The notes under the pieces are model-generated. The model was not told the origin of the DNA, did not search any database, and was given only the letters and a program-made list of their open reading frames with translations. DNA of 20,348 nucleotides, taken from an uncultured Ruminococcus sp. (GTDB taxonomy: Bacteria; Bacillota_A; Clostridia; Oscillospirales; Ruminococcaceae). The translations under genes and the position numbers were made by a program. Below, piece by piece: positions 1 to 7,086 of the stretch (positions are counted from its first letter, which is position 1; each line of letters starts with the position of its first letter). Location of the stretch: contig ONBA01000040.1 in the NCBI GenBank assembly GCA_900315975.1, positions 1-20,348 on the forward strand, written 5' to 3'.

Positions 1-36
1 AAGGACATGCAGGTTCAAGTCCTGTTATCCGCACCA
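1..36 (+). tRNA. tRNA 3' end (partial), probably tRNA-Leu
   Basis: Only the 3' part of the gene is in the window. A T-arm is visible (GCAGG, loop TTCAAGT, CCTGT), followed by a 7-nt acceptor strand TATCCGC, discriminator A and an encoded CCA. The matching 5' acceptor strand would read GCGGATA. The GGACAT run just before the T-stem fits the 3' side of a long variable arm, and together with the acceptor sequence this suggests tRNA-Leu. The anticodon lies outside the window, so the isotype is inferred. Confidence 0.85.
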
Positions 37-66
37 GCGCCTCACATAATGTGAGGCGCCTTTTTT
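37..66 (+). terminator. Rho-independent terminator of the tRNA gene
   Basis: The inverted repeat GCGCCTCAC / GTGAGGCGC begins right after the tRNA CCA and is followed by six T residues. It ends the tRNA transcript. Confidence 0.9.
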
Positions 67-79
67 GTATCAAAGTATC

Positions 80-570
80 TCATCTGTAACATCTTCCATA
101 CAGATCTTCGTATCTTAAGCCGCACAGATGATACTCCTCATCTCTCATGATCTTAAATGGAATGTTCGCTTGCTGAAGCTCGCACAGCAGTGCTTCAAAT
201 AGTTCCCTTGAAGAATTACGCTGACCCAAAGCAACAAAGAATCAGAGAGAGTATGAGTCATTTCAAGGCAGATACGGTCTCCCTCATATTTAATTGCTGC
301 AAGGTGATAGTTAGCCTCTTTTGAAGCAAGCTCTATCGGAGCCCAGGTATTTCTCACCGTCATAGGCAGGGAATTGGGTATAACGACGATATCGTTATCC
401 TCAATCTTGGCTCTTACATAAAAATACGCAAAGCGTTCACGAAGCTCCTGGACAGCTTCTTTCAGCAGCTTTTCATCTATCTGCTCGGTAAGCACTGCTG
501 TGACGCCCATTGTCATCGGGTTTTCCAGCGAACAGATACACATTATTGGGTCGTAGTAATGTTTAGCCAT
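80..570 (-). pseudogene. Broken condensation/acetyltransferase-like gene, frameshifted or fused remnant
   Basis: The open frame starts at ATG 570 with a good Shine-Dalgarno (GGAGA at 578-582) and runs 141 codons to 145. Its first ~110 residues resemble the N-terminus of the condensation/alcohol-acetyltransferase-like (CoA-dependent acyltransferase fold) proteins common in Ruminococcus. Near residue 105 it carries HTLSD, which fits the HxxxD active-site motif. Such proteins normally exceed 400 residues; here homology stops right after the motif. The last ~30 codons look random. Another frame of the same strand is open over 83-241 (53 codons, TGA at 80-82) and reads like genuine protein, with segments such as LFEALLCELQQANIPF and LRYEDLYG. 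The locus therefore looks like an N-terminal fragment joined out of frame to a different or shifted C-terminal fragment. The second fragment was not recognised. Confidence 0.6.
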
Positions 571-593
571 TTTTATTTCTCCGTTTTTTCTTC

Positions 594-622
594 ATTATAT
601 CACACTTTCCACTCGTTTTCAG
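594..622 (-). promoter_or_regulatory. Probable sigma-A promoter of the broken acyltransferase gene
   Basis: On the minus strand: -35 CTGAAA (617-622), 17-bp spacer, perfect -10 TATAAT (594-599). The start would fall near 587, a short leader before the ATG at 570. Confidence 0.55.
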
Positions 623-730
623 GCTAAAAAATAATAATGCCAGCCTTATTTCAGTTTACATATCAACCTTGTTTTTCTCATGTTTTTCTCTCTCGGAGTG
701 TATGTTATTATATTTAATTACAAAAAACGG

Positions 731-759
731 TTGATATTCTTATGATAATGTGATATAAT
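731..759 (+). promoter_or_regulatory. Strong sigma-A promoter for the 766-1074 RNA and possibly the regulator gene
   Basis: -35 TTGATA (731-736), exactly 17 bp, -10 TATAAT (754-759). Predicted start is near 766. No convincing ORF or ribosome site follows for more than 300 nt, so the first product is an untranslated RNA. Confidence 0.75.
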
Positions 760-765
760 TATTAA

Positions 766-1074
766 CAAGCACTATGATGACGAGTAAATCCATGAAAACT
801 ATAATTAATAACCTATGATCCAAAGTTGCCATCTACTAAAAGTACAACTAATAACCATGTTTCAGGAAAACAAGTTATAAAAACAAAAATGTGGTAAAGA
901 CATTTCGCGAATAGTTGATGGTGAATTTGGGATATTATTGACTGGGGCGACTACGACCGCTATTTTACATAAAAACTATTTTTGAATTAATAGCATAACG
1001 AATCACTCCACTAACGTGACTTATCGTATCAATCGCCTGAATAACGGATAATTCCGATATTCAGGCGTTTTTTT
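766..1074 (+). ncRNA. Candidate structured leader RNA or independent small RNA
   Basis: This RNA of about 310 nt lies between a consensus promoter and a strong terminator and has no credible ORF. The main helix pairs 820-837 with 913-930: 16 of 18 positions pair (including two G-U), with mismatches at 825/925 and 834/916, and 815-817 can extend it against 933-935. Inside it are two hairpins: 858-862/868-872 (5 bp, loop CAGGA) and 887-892/900-905 (6 bp, loop GGTAAAG). Beyond it lie 976-980/989-993 (5 bp), a two-part hairpin 998-1006/1016-1027, and the terminator. It does not show hallmarks I know for tmRNA, RNase P, SRP RNA, T-box or 6S RNA. It could be a riboswitch/attenuator controlling the regulator at 1099, a free-standing RNA, or less likely chance folding of AT-rich DNA. 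Confidence 0.5.
1034..1074 (+). terminator. Strong Rho-independent terminator just upstream of the regulator CDS
   Basis: A perfect 10-bp stem (CGCCTGAATA 1034-1043 with TATTCAGGCG 1058-1067) contains an inner CGGA/TCCG extension and is followed by seven T residues (1068-1074). It ends only 24 bp before the ATG at 1099, leaving no room for a promoter between them. It therefore either ends a separate small RNA or acts as an attenuator for the downstream gene. Confidence 0.9.
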
Positions 1075-1098
1075 AGTAGACAGTTTGGAGGTCAAATA

Positions 1099-3297
1099 AT
1101 GAATTACGCCAACAAAAAGATTATAGCCGTTATAACTGCGCTTGCTAATGGATATGCTGAAAAAGAACTACTCCGTGGTATTATTTCCGAGAATATGAAG
1201 AACGGATATGCGACTGTTGTTTTTTCTAATATCTACAATATGGTTCAGAAAGACGAAGATATTATTGCTGAGCAAAAAATATACGACATCGTTGAATCTG
1301 ATGAAATAAGCGGCATTATCCTGCTGTGCGAATCTTTTGTAGAGTCTGGTATAAGGCAGAAAATCGCCTCTGTACTTTTAAACAAAAATGTACCGATAAT
1401 CGGTCTCGGAACATGCCTTGAAGAGTTCGATTGCCTTGACTATACACTCCTCAATACAAGCGATAAATATGACATCGAGGAACTGACCTCCCATCTGATT
1501 GAAGAACATAACTTCAAAGATATCGCTTTCTTAACAGGTATGCAGGAAATCGAATCTTCACGACTTCGTGTTGAGGGATTTAAAAGTGCATTTGAAAAAC
1601 ATGGTCTCGTTGCAGATAATGATAAGATATATTACGGCGACTTCTGGCTCACATCCGGCGAAAAACTCGCTGAACGCTATGTTTCAGGTGAACTTCCTAT
1701 GCCTCAGGCTGTTATATGTGCAAATGATATGATGGCATACGGTATGCTTAGGTGTTTTGCGGAAAACGACGTGAAAGTTCCGGAGCAGATATCTGTCGTC
1801 AGCTATGAGTATTCCGAGATGAGAATGTACTACTCCCCCCTGCTGACATCTTATAATCGTAATCGTGAAGCACTGGGAAAAGCCGCCGCTCAGCGTATTT
1901 ACTGCATACTGAATGATATCGAGCCTCCTGAATTTCTGTCTCCCCGCGGTAACATGGTTTTCGGGAACAGCTGTCCTTGTTCGTGCGATAGCGAGCGTTC
2001 TCTAAAAGAACTCAAAAACGCCGAACACCGCAAAAATTTCAATGACCTAAGCTTGTTCAGTACCATGGAACACAAACTGACCCTATGCCGCGATATGGAG
2101 GAATTCATCCACATCATCGGCAACTTTCACTGGATGATAGAAAATAAAAAAAATCTCTACCTCTGCCTTTACTCTGACTGGTACGATACTAAATCTAACA
2201 AGTCAGAAGTTATGCAGTCGAGAAGTATACTATATTGGGGCGGCAGTGATAGTTTTGAAATGGACCACCACGATATCCGCACGTTCTTTGAACTTGAACA
2301 TGATGCCTCAGTATGTTACCTTACTCCTGTTTTCTCCGGACAAAAATTCTTCGGGTACATGGCTATGTTATACGAAACTCCCGAAAGCTACGATGAGGTT
2401 TACCGTCACTGGCTTAAATCGGTATCTATCGGTCTGGAATTTCTAAGGCTGAAAAATGATATCCGCTACCTGTTGAGTTGTCAGAATGTTTCAGAATACC
2501 GTGATACTCTTACGGGTATGAACAATGAAAAAGGTCTAAAACGTGCGTATCAGGCACTTAATATCAGTGATGAAGATAATTTGTATTTTGTCATGCTTCG
2601 TATAAATCTTTTTCCTCAGCAATTAAATGAGGAAGAAATTCGGAAAAAAACAGACTCAACACTCGGTGCATCTAATGCAATTTTGAAATTCTGCGGAAAC
2701 GCTAATATTTCCGGAAGAATAAGCGACGATTCGTTTGCCTGCATCGTACAAAGCTATGCTGATACAGAAATATTATCTGAGCTTCTGAAATCAATTCTGA
2801 TACAGGAAAAGTCTTACATTGATTATGCCGGAATGAGTTCTTTTGCCTGTGCCGTTTTCTCATGTGATAAACTCGATTTCGACGAGCTGATTTCTTACGG
2901 TATCGAAAGAATCGAAGCCGAACACCGAGTACTTGCTGAAAAAAGGCGCATTAAATCTTATTCGGAAATGCTCAGGGTTCGCAACATAATCTATGCTTCT
3001 CCCGAGGTTACATTCGATAACGACAGCGAGAATATGTTCACAGACCGCATAGACTATTTCAGACGCAACTATAAAAAATGCTTCGGAATAACCTTCCATC
3101 AGGACTGCATAAATGCCCGTATAGCAAGAGCGCAATACTACCTTGCCGCAAGTACTCTGTCAATTTCAGAAATTGCAGAAAAATGCGGATATATCGACGA
3201 CAAATACTTTCAAAGACAATTTGCTGCGTGTACAGGTGTACCTGCATTGCAATACAGAAACATGATTCACAGTAAGTCCAAATATTGTCCACTATAA
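1099..3297 (+). CDS. Transcription regulator: LacI-type sugar-binding, degenerate GGDEF and AraC HTH domains
   Basis: A 732-residue cytoplasmic regulator with no signal peptide or membrane segment. Residues ~7-285 match the periplasmic-binding-protein fold of LacI-family sensors (Peripla_BP_3), but the usual N-terminal LacI helix-turn-helix is absent. Residues ~310-455 form a middle region, possibly GAF-like. Residues ~465-610 resemble a GGDEF domain: RDTLTGMNNEKGL fits its start, but the signature is degenerate (ISDDSF at 541-546), so cyclase activity is unlikely. Residues ~640-722 are an AraC-type double HTH, with SISEIAEKCGY and FQRQF typical of the second helix pair. The start has GGAGG at 1087-1091. 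It is followed by a cellulase gene, so I infer that it binds a sugar and controls polysaccharide-degrading genes. Ligand and targets are unknown. Confidence 0.88.
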   Translation: MNYANKKIIAVITALANGYAEKELLRGIISENMKNGYATVVFSNIYNMVQKDEDIIAEQKIYDIVESDEISGIILLCESFVESGIRQKIASVLLNKNVPIIGLGTCLEEFDCLDYTLLNTSDKYDIEELTSHLIEEHNFKDIAFLTGMQEIESSRLRVEGFKSAFEKHGLVADNDKIYYGDFWLTSGEKLAERYVSGELPMPQAVICANDMMAYGMLRCFAENDVKVPEQISVVSYEYSEMRMYYSPLLTSYNRNREALGKAAAQRIYCILNDIEPPEFLSPRGNMVFGNSCPCSCDSERSLKELKNAEHRKNFNDLSLFSTMEHKLTLCRDMEEFIHIIGNFHWMIENKKNLYLCLYSDWYDTKSNKSEVMQSRSILYWGGSDSFEMDHHDIRTFFELEHDASVCYLTPVFSGQKFFGYMAMLYETPESYDEVYRHWLKSVSIGLEFLRLKNDIRYLLSCQNVSEYRDTLTGMNNEKGLKRAYQALNISDEDNLYFVMLRINLFPQQLNEEEIRKKTDSTLGASNAILKFCGNANISGRISDDSFACIVQSYADTEILSELLKSILIQEKSYIDYAGMSSFACAVFSCDKLDFDELISYGIERIEAEHRVLAEKRRIKSYSEMLRVRNIIYASPEVTFDNDSENMFTDRIDYFRRNYKKCFGITFHQDCINARIARAQYYLAASTLSISEIAEKCGYIDDKYFQRQFAACTGVPALQYRNMIHSKSKYCPL

Positions 3298-3311
3298 TCA
3301 CATAATATGCG

Positions 3312-3340
3312 TTGACTCTTCTCCTCCTGTAAAGTATAAT
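3312..3340 (+). promoter_or_regulatory. Sigma-A promoter of the GH5-dockerin gene
   Basis: -35 TTGACT (3312-3317), 17-bp spacer, perfect -10 TATAAT (3335-3340). The start would be near 3347, giving a leader of about 37 nt. The cellulase thus has its own promoter besides any read-through from the regulator. Confidence 0.75.
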
Positions 3341-3377
3341 ATAGACAGCTAATATCCGTTAATCTTTATACAGGAGG
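3323..3377 (+). promoter_or_regulatory. Inverted repeat that can hide the GH5 ribosome site in read-through mRNA
   Basis: CCTCCTGTA (3323-3331) is perfectly complementary to TACAGGAGG (3369-3377), which contains the Shine-Dalgarno AGGAGG (3372-3377). AAG (3332-3334) can also pair with CTT (3364-3366) across a two-base bulge. The 5' arm lies in the promoter spacer, so only transcripts arriving from upstream would contain both arms. Confidence 0.45.
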
Positions 3378-3383
3378 TATTAT

Positions 3384-4787
3384 ATGAAACTTTCAAAGAT
3401 CGTTTCATCTCTGACGGCTGGATTAGTTCTGCTGTCAAATCTGAGCCTTTCGTCTGTTGAGGCGGCTGACGAAAAGCAAGCAATGCGCGATATGACTACA
3501 ATGGAAATTGTCAAAGACATGGGAATAGGTATTAACCTTGGTAATACCTTTGAGGCTTGTCCTGGCTGGTATGACGAAGACTGGATAGCAAAGTGGTCAG
3601 AAGGCAAACCTAATGACTACGAAAAAGCATGGGGAAGTCCTGTTATAACCAAGGAAATGATCGAAGGTATTGCAAAGGAAGGATTCGGTGTACTGAGAAT
3701 CCCTGTTGCTTGGTCAAATATGATGGCGCACGACGGTACATACACTATTAATCCTGAGTATGATGCCCGTGTTCATGAGATCGTTGACTGGACACTCGAA
3801 AGCGGTATGTATGCAATTATCAATATCCACTGGGACGGTGGCTGGGTAAACAAGTTCCCTGATGATAAAGACGAAAGTATGAAGCGATATACTCATATGT
3901 GGGAGCAGATCGCTGACAGCTTCAAAGACTATGACGACTATCTCATGTTCGAGTCACAGAATGAGGAACTCGGTTGGGATAGCATTTGGAACCCGTGGGG
4001 CGGTACAAACGGCAAAGCTGAGTCGTATGCTTTATGTAACGAAGTAAACCAGAAATTTGTCGATGTGATACGCTCATCAGGCGGTAATAATCCCGAACGT
4101 CACCTTCTCATCTCCGGCTATAATACTGCAATCGACCGTACCTGCGACCCTCTCTTCAAAATGCCGCAGGACCCTGCTGACCGTATGGCTGTTTCAGTCC
4201 ATTATTACTCACCTGCCGGTTTTGCTATTCTCGAAGAAGATGCTGACTGGGGCAAGGCTACCCCGACTTGGGGCAGTGAACAGGACTATTCTTCTCTCCG
4301 CAACGATATGAATACTATGAAGACTAACTTCACAGATAAAGGTATTCCGGTAATCATAGGTGAATATGGCTGTCCTACAAAAAATAAAGAACCCGAGTCC
4401 GTTCGCCGGTTCCTCTCATCAGTTTGCGAAGAAGCATACAAAGCTGGTCATTGTCCGGTAATGTGGTCAACTCCCGGCGGACATTATGACCGCGACACTT
4501 GCAAAATGGCTGATCAGGAACTTCAGAAAAAGCTCTATGAAATAGGCGGTAAACCTTTCTCACCGCGTACTCTCGATACTCCGTCAGTGAACATTATGGG
4601 TGATGTCGATATGAACGGTACCTTTACAGTTTCTGATGCTGTACAGGTGCAGAGATTTCTACTGGGCGCACATGATTCCTCTCTCGTCAACTGGGAGAAC
4701 GCTGACTTCATTAAAGATGACAGAATAGACGTTTATGATTTCTGCCTTATGAGAAAAGAGCTTATTAATCAAGATAATTCCATTTAA
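3384..4787 (+). CDS. Secreted GH5 endoglucanase with C-terminal type I dockerin
   Basis: 467 residues. A signal peptide covers ~1-28 (KLSK, hydrophobic core, cleavage near VEA-A). The catalytic domain spans ~35-390 and shows GH5 landmarks: GINLGNTFEA at 48-57, LRIPVAW with R105, NIHW with H149, N193-E194 as probable acid/base, HYY at 273-275, E327 in IIGEYG as probable nucleophile, and W361. The acid/base motif reads NEE rather than the usual NEP. Residues ~403-462 are a type I dockerin with two calcium loops: D407/D409/N411/D418 is canonical, and D441/D445/D452 is more degenerate. The enzyme should cleave internal beta-1,4-glucan bonds and attach to a cohesin scaffoldin. Start supported by AGGAGG at 3372-3377. 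Beta-mannanase or xyloglucanase activity cannot be excluded from sequence alone. Confidence 0.93.
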   Translation: MKLSKIVSSLTAGLVLLSNLSLSSVEAADEKQAMRDMTTMEIVKDMGIGINLGNTFEACPGWYDEDWIAKWSEGKPNDYEKAWGSPVITKEMIEGIAKEGFGVLRIPVAWSNMMAHDGTYTINPEYDARVHEIVDWTLESGMYAIINIHWDGGWVNKFPDDKDESMKRYTHMWEQIADSFKDYDDYLMFESQNEELGWDSIWNPWGGTNGKAESYALCNEVNQKFVDVIRSSGGNNPERHLLISGYNTAIDRTCDPLFKMPQDPADRMAVSVHYYSPAGFAILEEDADWGKATPTWGSEQDYSSLRNDMNTMKTNFTDKGIPVIIGEYGCPTKNKEPESVRRFLSSVCEEAYKAGHCPVMWSTPGGHYDRDTCKMADQELQKKLYEIGGKPFSPRTLDTPSVNIMGDVDMNGTFTVSDAVQVQRFLLGAHDSSLVNWENADFIKDDRIDVYDFCLMRKELINQDNSI

Positions 4788-4823
4788 CTACATAGTTACC
4801 CCTATGTATATATTTTCCCAAAA

Positions 4824-4857
4824 GAAAAAAGTCCTGTCAGGGACTTTTTTCTTTTTT
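4824..4857. terminator. Bidirectional terminator between converging genes
   Basis: Stem GAAAAAAGTCC (4824-4834) / GGACTTTTTTC (4841-4851), then T-rich DNA. The A-run on the 5' side gives a T-run on the other strand, so it can serve both the GH5 gene and the membrane protein gene ending at 4856. Confidence 0.85.
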
Positions 4858-5260
4858 ATTTTTTTCTGAATAGTTCACGTATCATCATTCCGCCGCCAGC
4901 GGCTATAAGTCCGAAAATCAGAACAAACACGTATGCACTTGTTGTCCGCCAGTGCAGACTTACACTCAGCAGAACTGCCGCAAGTATAATAACCACTCCA
5001 AGTGCAGTTACGACCCAGCCATATATTTTCTTATCCATTATGAATAACATCGCTATTCCTATTATCAGCGGAAGCATTACAGTACCGTTCGGAACAGTAA
5101 AGCCGCCAAAGAATCTGAATACATAACCGCTTCCCCATGAACTTGTAACAACAAGGTTCTGGAACAGCATATACAGTCCGGCACCGAACATAAGCAGACC
5201 ACAGAAAAACTTCAGCAGATCACCGCTTTCTTTTTTCCTGCCTTCTGTATCCTTTCCCAT
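4856..5260 (-). CDS. Small four-helix membrane protein, unknown function
   Basis: 134 residues, not assigned to a named family. A charged N-terminus (MGKDTEGRKKESGD) precedes four predicted membrane segments at about 17-37, 60-75, 80-101 and 108-127; the short C-terminus RELFRKK is basic. GGAGG at 5268-5272 supports the ATG at 5260. It has its own consensus promoter, is divergent from the oxidoreductase at 5390 and converges on the cellulase. Composition and start context look like a real gene; the context gives no clear function. Confidence 0.75.
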   Translation of the reverse strand: MGKDTEGRKKESGDLLKFFCGLLMFGAGLYMLFQNLVVTSSWGSGYVFRFFGGFTVPNGTVMLPLIIGIAMLFIMDKKIYGWVVTALGVVIILAAVLLSVSLHWRTTSAYVFVLIFGLIAAGGGMMIRELFRKK

Positions 5261-5292
5261 GAGTCAACCTCCCTTTCATTTATTTCACACAC

Positions 5293-5321
5293 ATTATACA
5301 ATATTTACTCTGTGTTGTCAA
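5293..5321 (-). promoter_or_regulatory. Consensus promoter of the small membrane protein gene
   Basis: Minus strand: TTGACA (5316-5321), 17 bp, TATAAT (5293-5298); both hexamers are perfect consensus. The transcript would start near 5286, about 26 nt before the ATG. Confidence 0.85.
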
Positions 5322-5331
5322 GCACGAAGTA

Positions 5332-5360
5332 TTGACAAATAATACGAAAAATTATATAAT
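5332..5360 (+). promoter_or_regulatory. Consensus promoter of the oxidoreductase gene
   Basis: TTGACA (5332-5337), 17 bp, TATAAT (5355-5360); both hexamers are perfect consensus. It lies back to back with the divergent promoter, the two -35 boxes being 10 bp apart. Confidence 0.87.
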
Positions 5361-5389
5361 TATAGTAAAGAAATTTGTGGAGGTGCGCA

Positions 5390-6373
5390 ATGGAAAAGAT
5401 CAAATGGGGTGTGATAGGTACCGGACGAATAGCGCGTGCATTTACCGCCGCTCTTGCCGGAACTCCTGACGCTGAACTATACGCCGTTGGTTCACGTTAT
5501 GCCGAAAAAGCTGTCGCTTATGCCGCTAATTACGGCTTCAATAAATGGTACTCGAGTTACGATGAACTACTCTCAGACAAGGATATTGATGTTGTGTACG
5601 TTGCAACCCCTATGGCGTCACATTTTGAAAACTGCGTTACTGCTCTCGAAAAGGGCAAAAACGTTCTCTGTGAAAAAACAGTTACGCTGAACTCGGAACA
5701 GTTGAATACACTTCTTTCCCTTGCAAAGAAGAACAATCTTTTCTTCATGGAGGCTATGTGGATGAAATGCCGTCCGGCATATCTGAAAATGAAAGAATGG
5801 GTCACTTCCGGTAAGATCGGTGAAATTCGTTACCTGAAGGCTGACTTTTCAAATCAGGTACGATTCGATCCTAATGACAGGCTTTTCCGTCCCGATTGCG
5901 GCGGCGGTGCTTTGCTTGATGTTGCGGTTTATCCCTTAACACTGGCGGTTGACTTGCTTGGCAAACCCGATGAAATCGTGTCATCGGCGCATATCTCCGA
6001 AAGTGGTATCGACCTGAGTGATTCGTTCATTTTAAGGTATAACAACGGATGCTTTGCTTCGCTTGATGCAGGCTTTGAGTTGTCACTCAAAAATAATGCG
6101 ATCATTTCCGGTTCAAATGGCACGATCATTATTGGAGACTGGTTCTTTCTCATGAATAAAGTAACTCTTTATGACAAGGAAAACAGCGTAGTCGAAGAAT
6201 TTGAAATGCCTGAACGTATAAACGGCTATGAATACGAAATAGACGAGGTTCACCGCTGTCTGCGTGATGGACTAAAAGATAGTCCGCTTGTTCCGCAGTC
6301 AGGTACTCTCGCTGTAATGGAGATCATGGACTTCGCTCGTAACGAATGGGGAATGAAGTTCCCGCAGGAATAA
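5390..6373 (+). CDS. Gfo/Idh/MocA-family NAD(P)-dependent oxidoreductase
   Basis: 327 residues from ATG 5390, preceded by GGAGG at 5379-5383 (6-nt spacing). A TTG at 5375 in the same frame would put the ribosome site inside the gene, so I reject that start. Residues ~3-120 form a Rossmann fold opening WGVIGTGRIA (GxGxxA-type dinucleotide site). CEKTVTLN is the family's EKP-like signature with T in place of P. FMEAMWMKCRPA is typical of the clade containing dihydrodiol dehydrogenase and D-xylose dehydrogenase-like enzymes. Residues ~125-327 are the C-terminal alpha/beta domain. It should oxidise or reduce a sugar, polyol or related alcohol with NAD(P); the substrate cannot be deduced. A strong promoter and terminator make it monocistronic. 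Confidence 0.92.
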   Translation: MEKIKWGVIGTGRIARAFTAALAGTPDAELYAVGSRYAEKAVAYAANYGFNKWYSSYDELLSDKDIDVVYVATPMASHFENCVTALEKGKNVLCEKTVTLNSEQLNTLLSLAKKNNLFFMEAMWMKCRPAYLKMKEWVTSGKIGEIRYLKADFSNQVRFDPNDRLFRPDCGGGALLDVAVYPLTLAVDLLGKPDEIVSSAHISESGIDLSDSFILRYNNGCFASLDAGFELSLKNNAIISGSNGTIIIGDWFFLMNKVTLYDKENSVVEEFEMPERINGYEYEIDEVHRCLRDGLKDSPLVPQSGTLAVMEIMDFARNEWGMKFPQE

Positions 6374-6377
6374 AATA

Positions 6378-6420
6378 AACCGGAAGGCAATGGAACCAAC
6401 CATACCTTCCGGTTTTGTTT
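6378..6420. terminator. Bidirectional terminator between the oxidoreductase and upp
   Basis: Stem AACCGGAAGG (6378-6387) / CCTTCCGGTT (6405-6414) with an inner ATGG/CCAT pairing and a T-rich tail. On the other strand TTTATTTTA follows the stem, so it also ends the upp transcript. Confidence 0.88.
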
Positions 6421-7049
6421 TACTTTGTACCAAATATTCTGTCGCCGGCATCGCCTACACCGGGGATAATATACTTATCCTCGTTCAGTCCGTCATCGAC
6501 TACACCTGTGTAAAGATCAACATCAGGGTGAGCAGTTCTCACAGCATTTACGCCTTCCGGTGATGAGATAATGCACATAAACTTTATGCTCTTAACTCCA
6601 AGCTTCTTGATCTCTGAAATTGCAGCTGTAGCAGAGTTTCCTGTTGCAAGCATGGGGTCAACAATGATAACTTCACGTTCCTCGATGTCCTCAGGCATTT
6701 TGGAATAATACTGTACAGCGTCATTTGTACCCGGATCTCTGAAAATGCCTATATGACCAATTTTAGCTGCCGGAACGAGTGATGTTACACCTTCGACCAT
6801 ACCAAGTCCTGCTCTGAGTATCGGAACAAATGCAAGCTTTTTTCCTGAAATGACCTTAGTTTTTGCGATTGAAATAGGTGTTTCGATCTCGACTTCTTTC
6901 AGCGGAAGATCGCGTGTAGCCTCGTAGCAGATGAACATTGCGATCTCTGATACAAGTTCACGGAACTCTTTCGTACCTGTGTTTTTATCTCTTAATAATG
7001 AAATTTTGTGCTGAACCAGCGGATGGTCGATAATATGTAATTCTCCCAT
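6420..7049 (-). CDS. upp: Uracil phosphoribosyltransferase
   Basis: 209 residues, the normal family length. It salvages uracil: uracil + PRPP gives UMP + PPi in the cytoplasm. Visible signatures are [10 protein letters not shown] (75-84), the PRPP loop [11 protein letters not shown] (130-140) and the C-terminal uracil-binding segment [13 protein letters not shown] (196-208). The start is supported by AAGGAG about 9 nt upstream. It is the last gene of the minus-strand cluster, 37 bp after the GNAT gene, and ends at a bidirectional terminator. Confidence 0.97.
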   Translation of the reverse strand: MGELHIIDHPLVQHKISLLRDKNTGTKEFRELVSEIAMFICYEATRDLPLKEVEIETPISIAKTKVISGKKLAFVPILRAGLGMVEGVTSLVPAAKIGHIGIFRDPGTNDAVQYYSKMPEDIEEREVIIVDPMLATGNSATAAISEIKKLGVKSIKFMCIISSPEGVNAVRTAHPDVDLYTGVVDDGLNEDKYIIPGVGDAGDRIFGTK

Positions 7050-7086
7050 GATCGGCAGCTCCTTTCGTTGATTATTATTTCAGAAA

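Noticed and set aside
771..815. 14-codon open frame beginning ATGATGACG as a leader peptide
   Set aside because: No ribosome site precedes it and it has no run of regulatory codons; the region is better explained as untranslated RNA.
939..975. Short readings such as IIDWGDYDRYFT as the end of a decayed gene
   Set aside because: Stops occur close upstream in the same frame and there is no start; the stretch lies in the structured RNA and is probably noncoding.
1..1098. Integrated element or prophage border at the tRNA
   Set aside because: No integrase, no repeat of the tRNA 3' end and no phage genes are seen; only a decayed gene is present.
5375..5389. TTG start five codons upstream of the oxidoreductase ATG
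   Set aside because: It would place the GGAGG ribosome site inside the coding sequence; the ATG at 5390 has ideal spacing and matches the family N-terminus.
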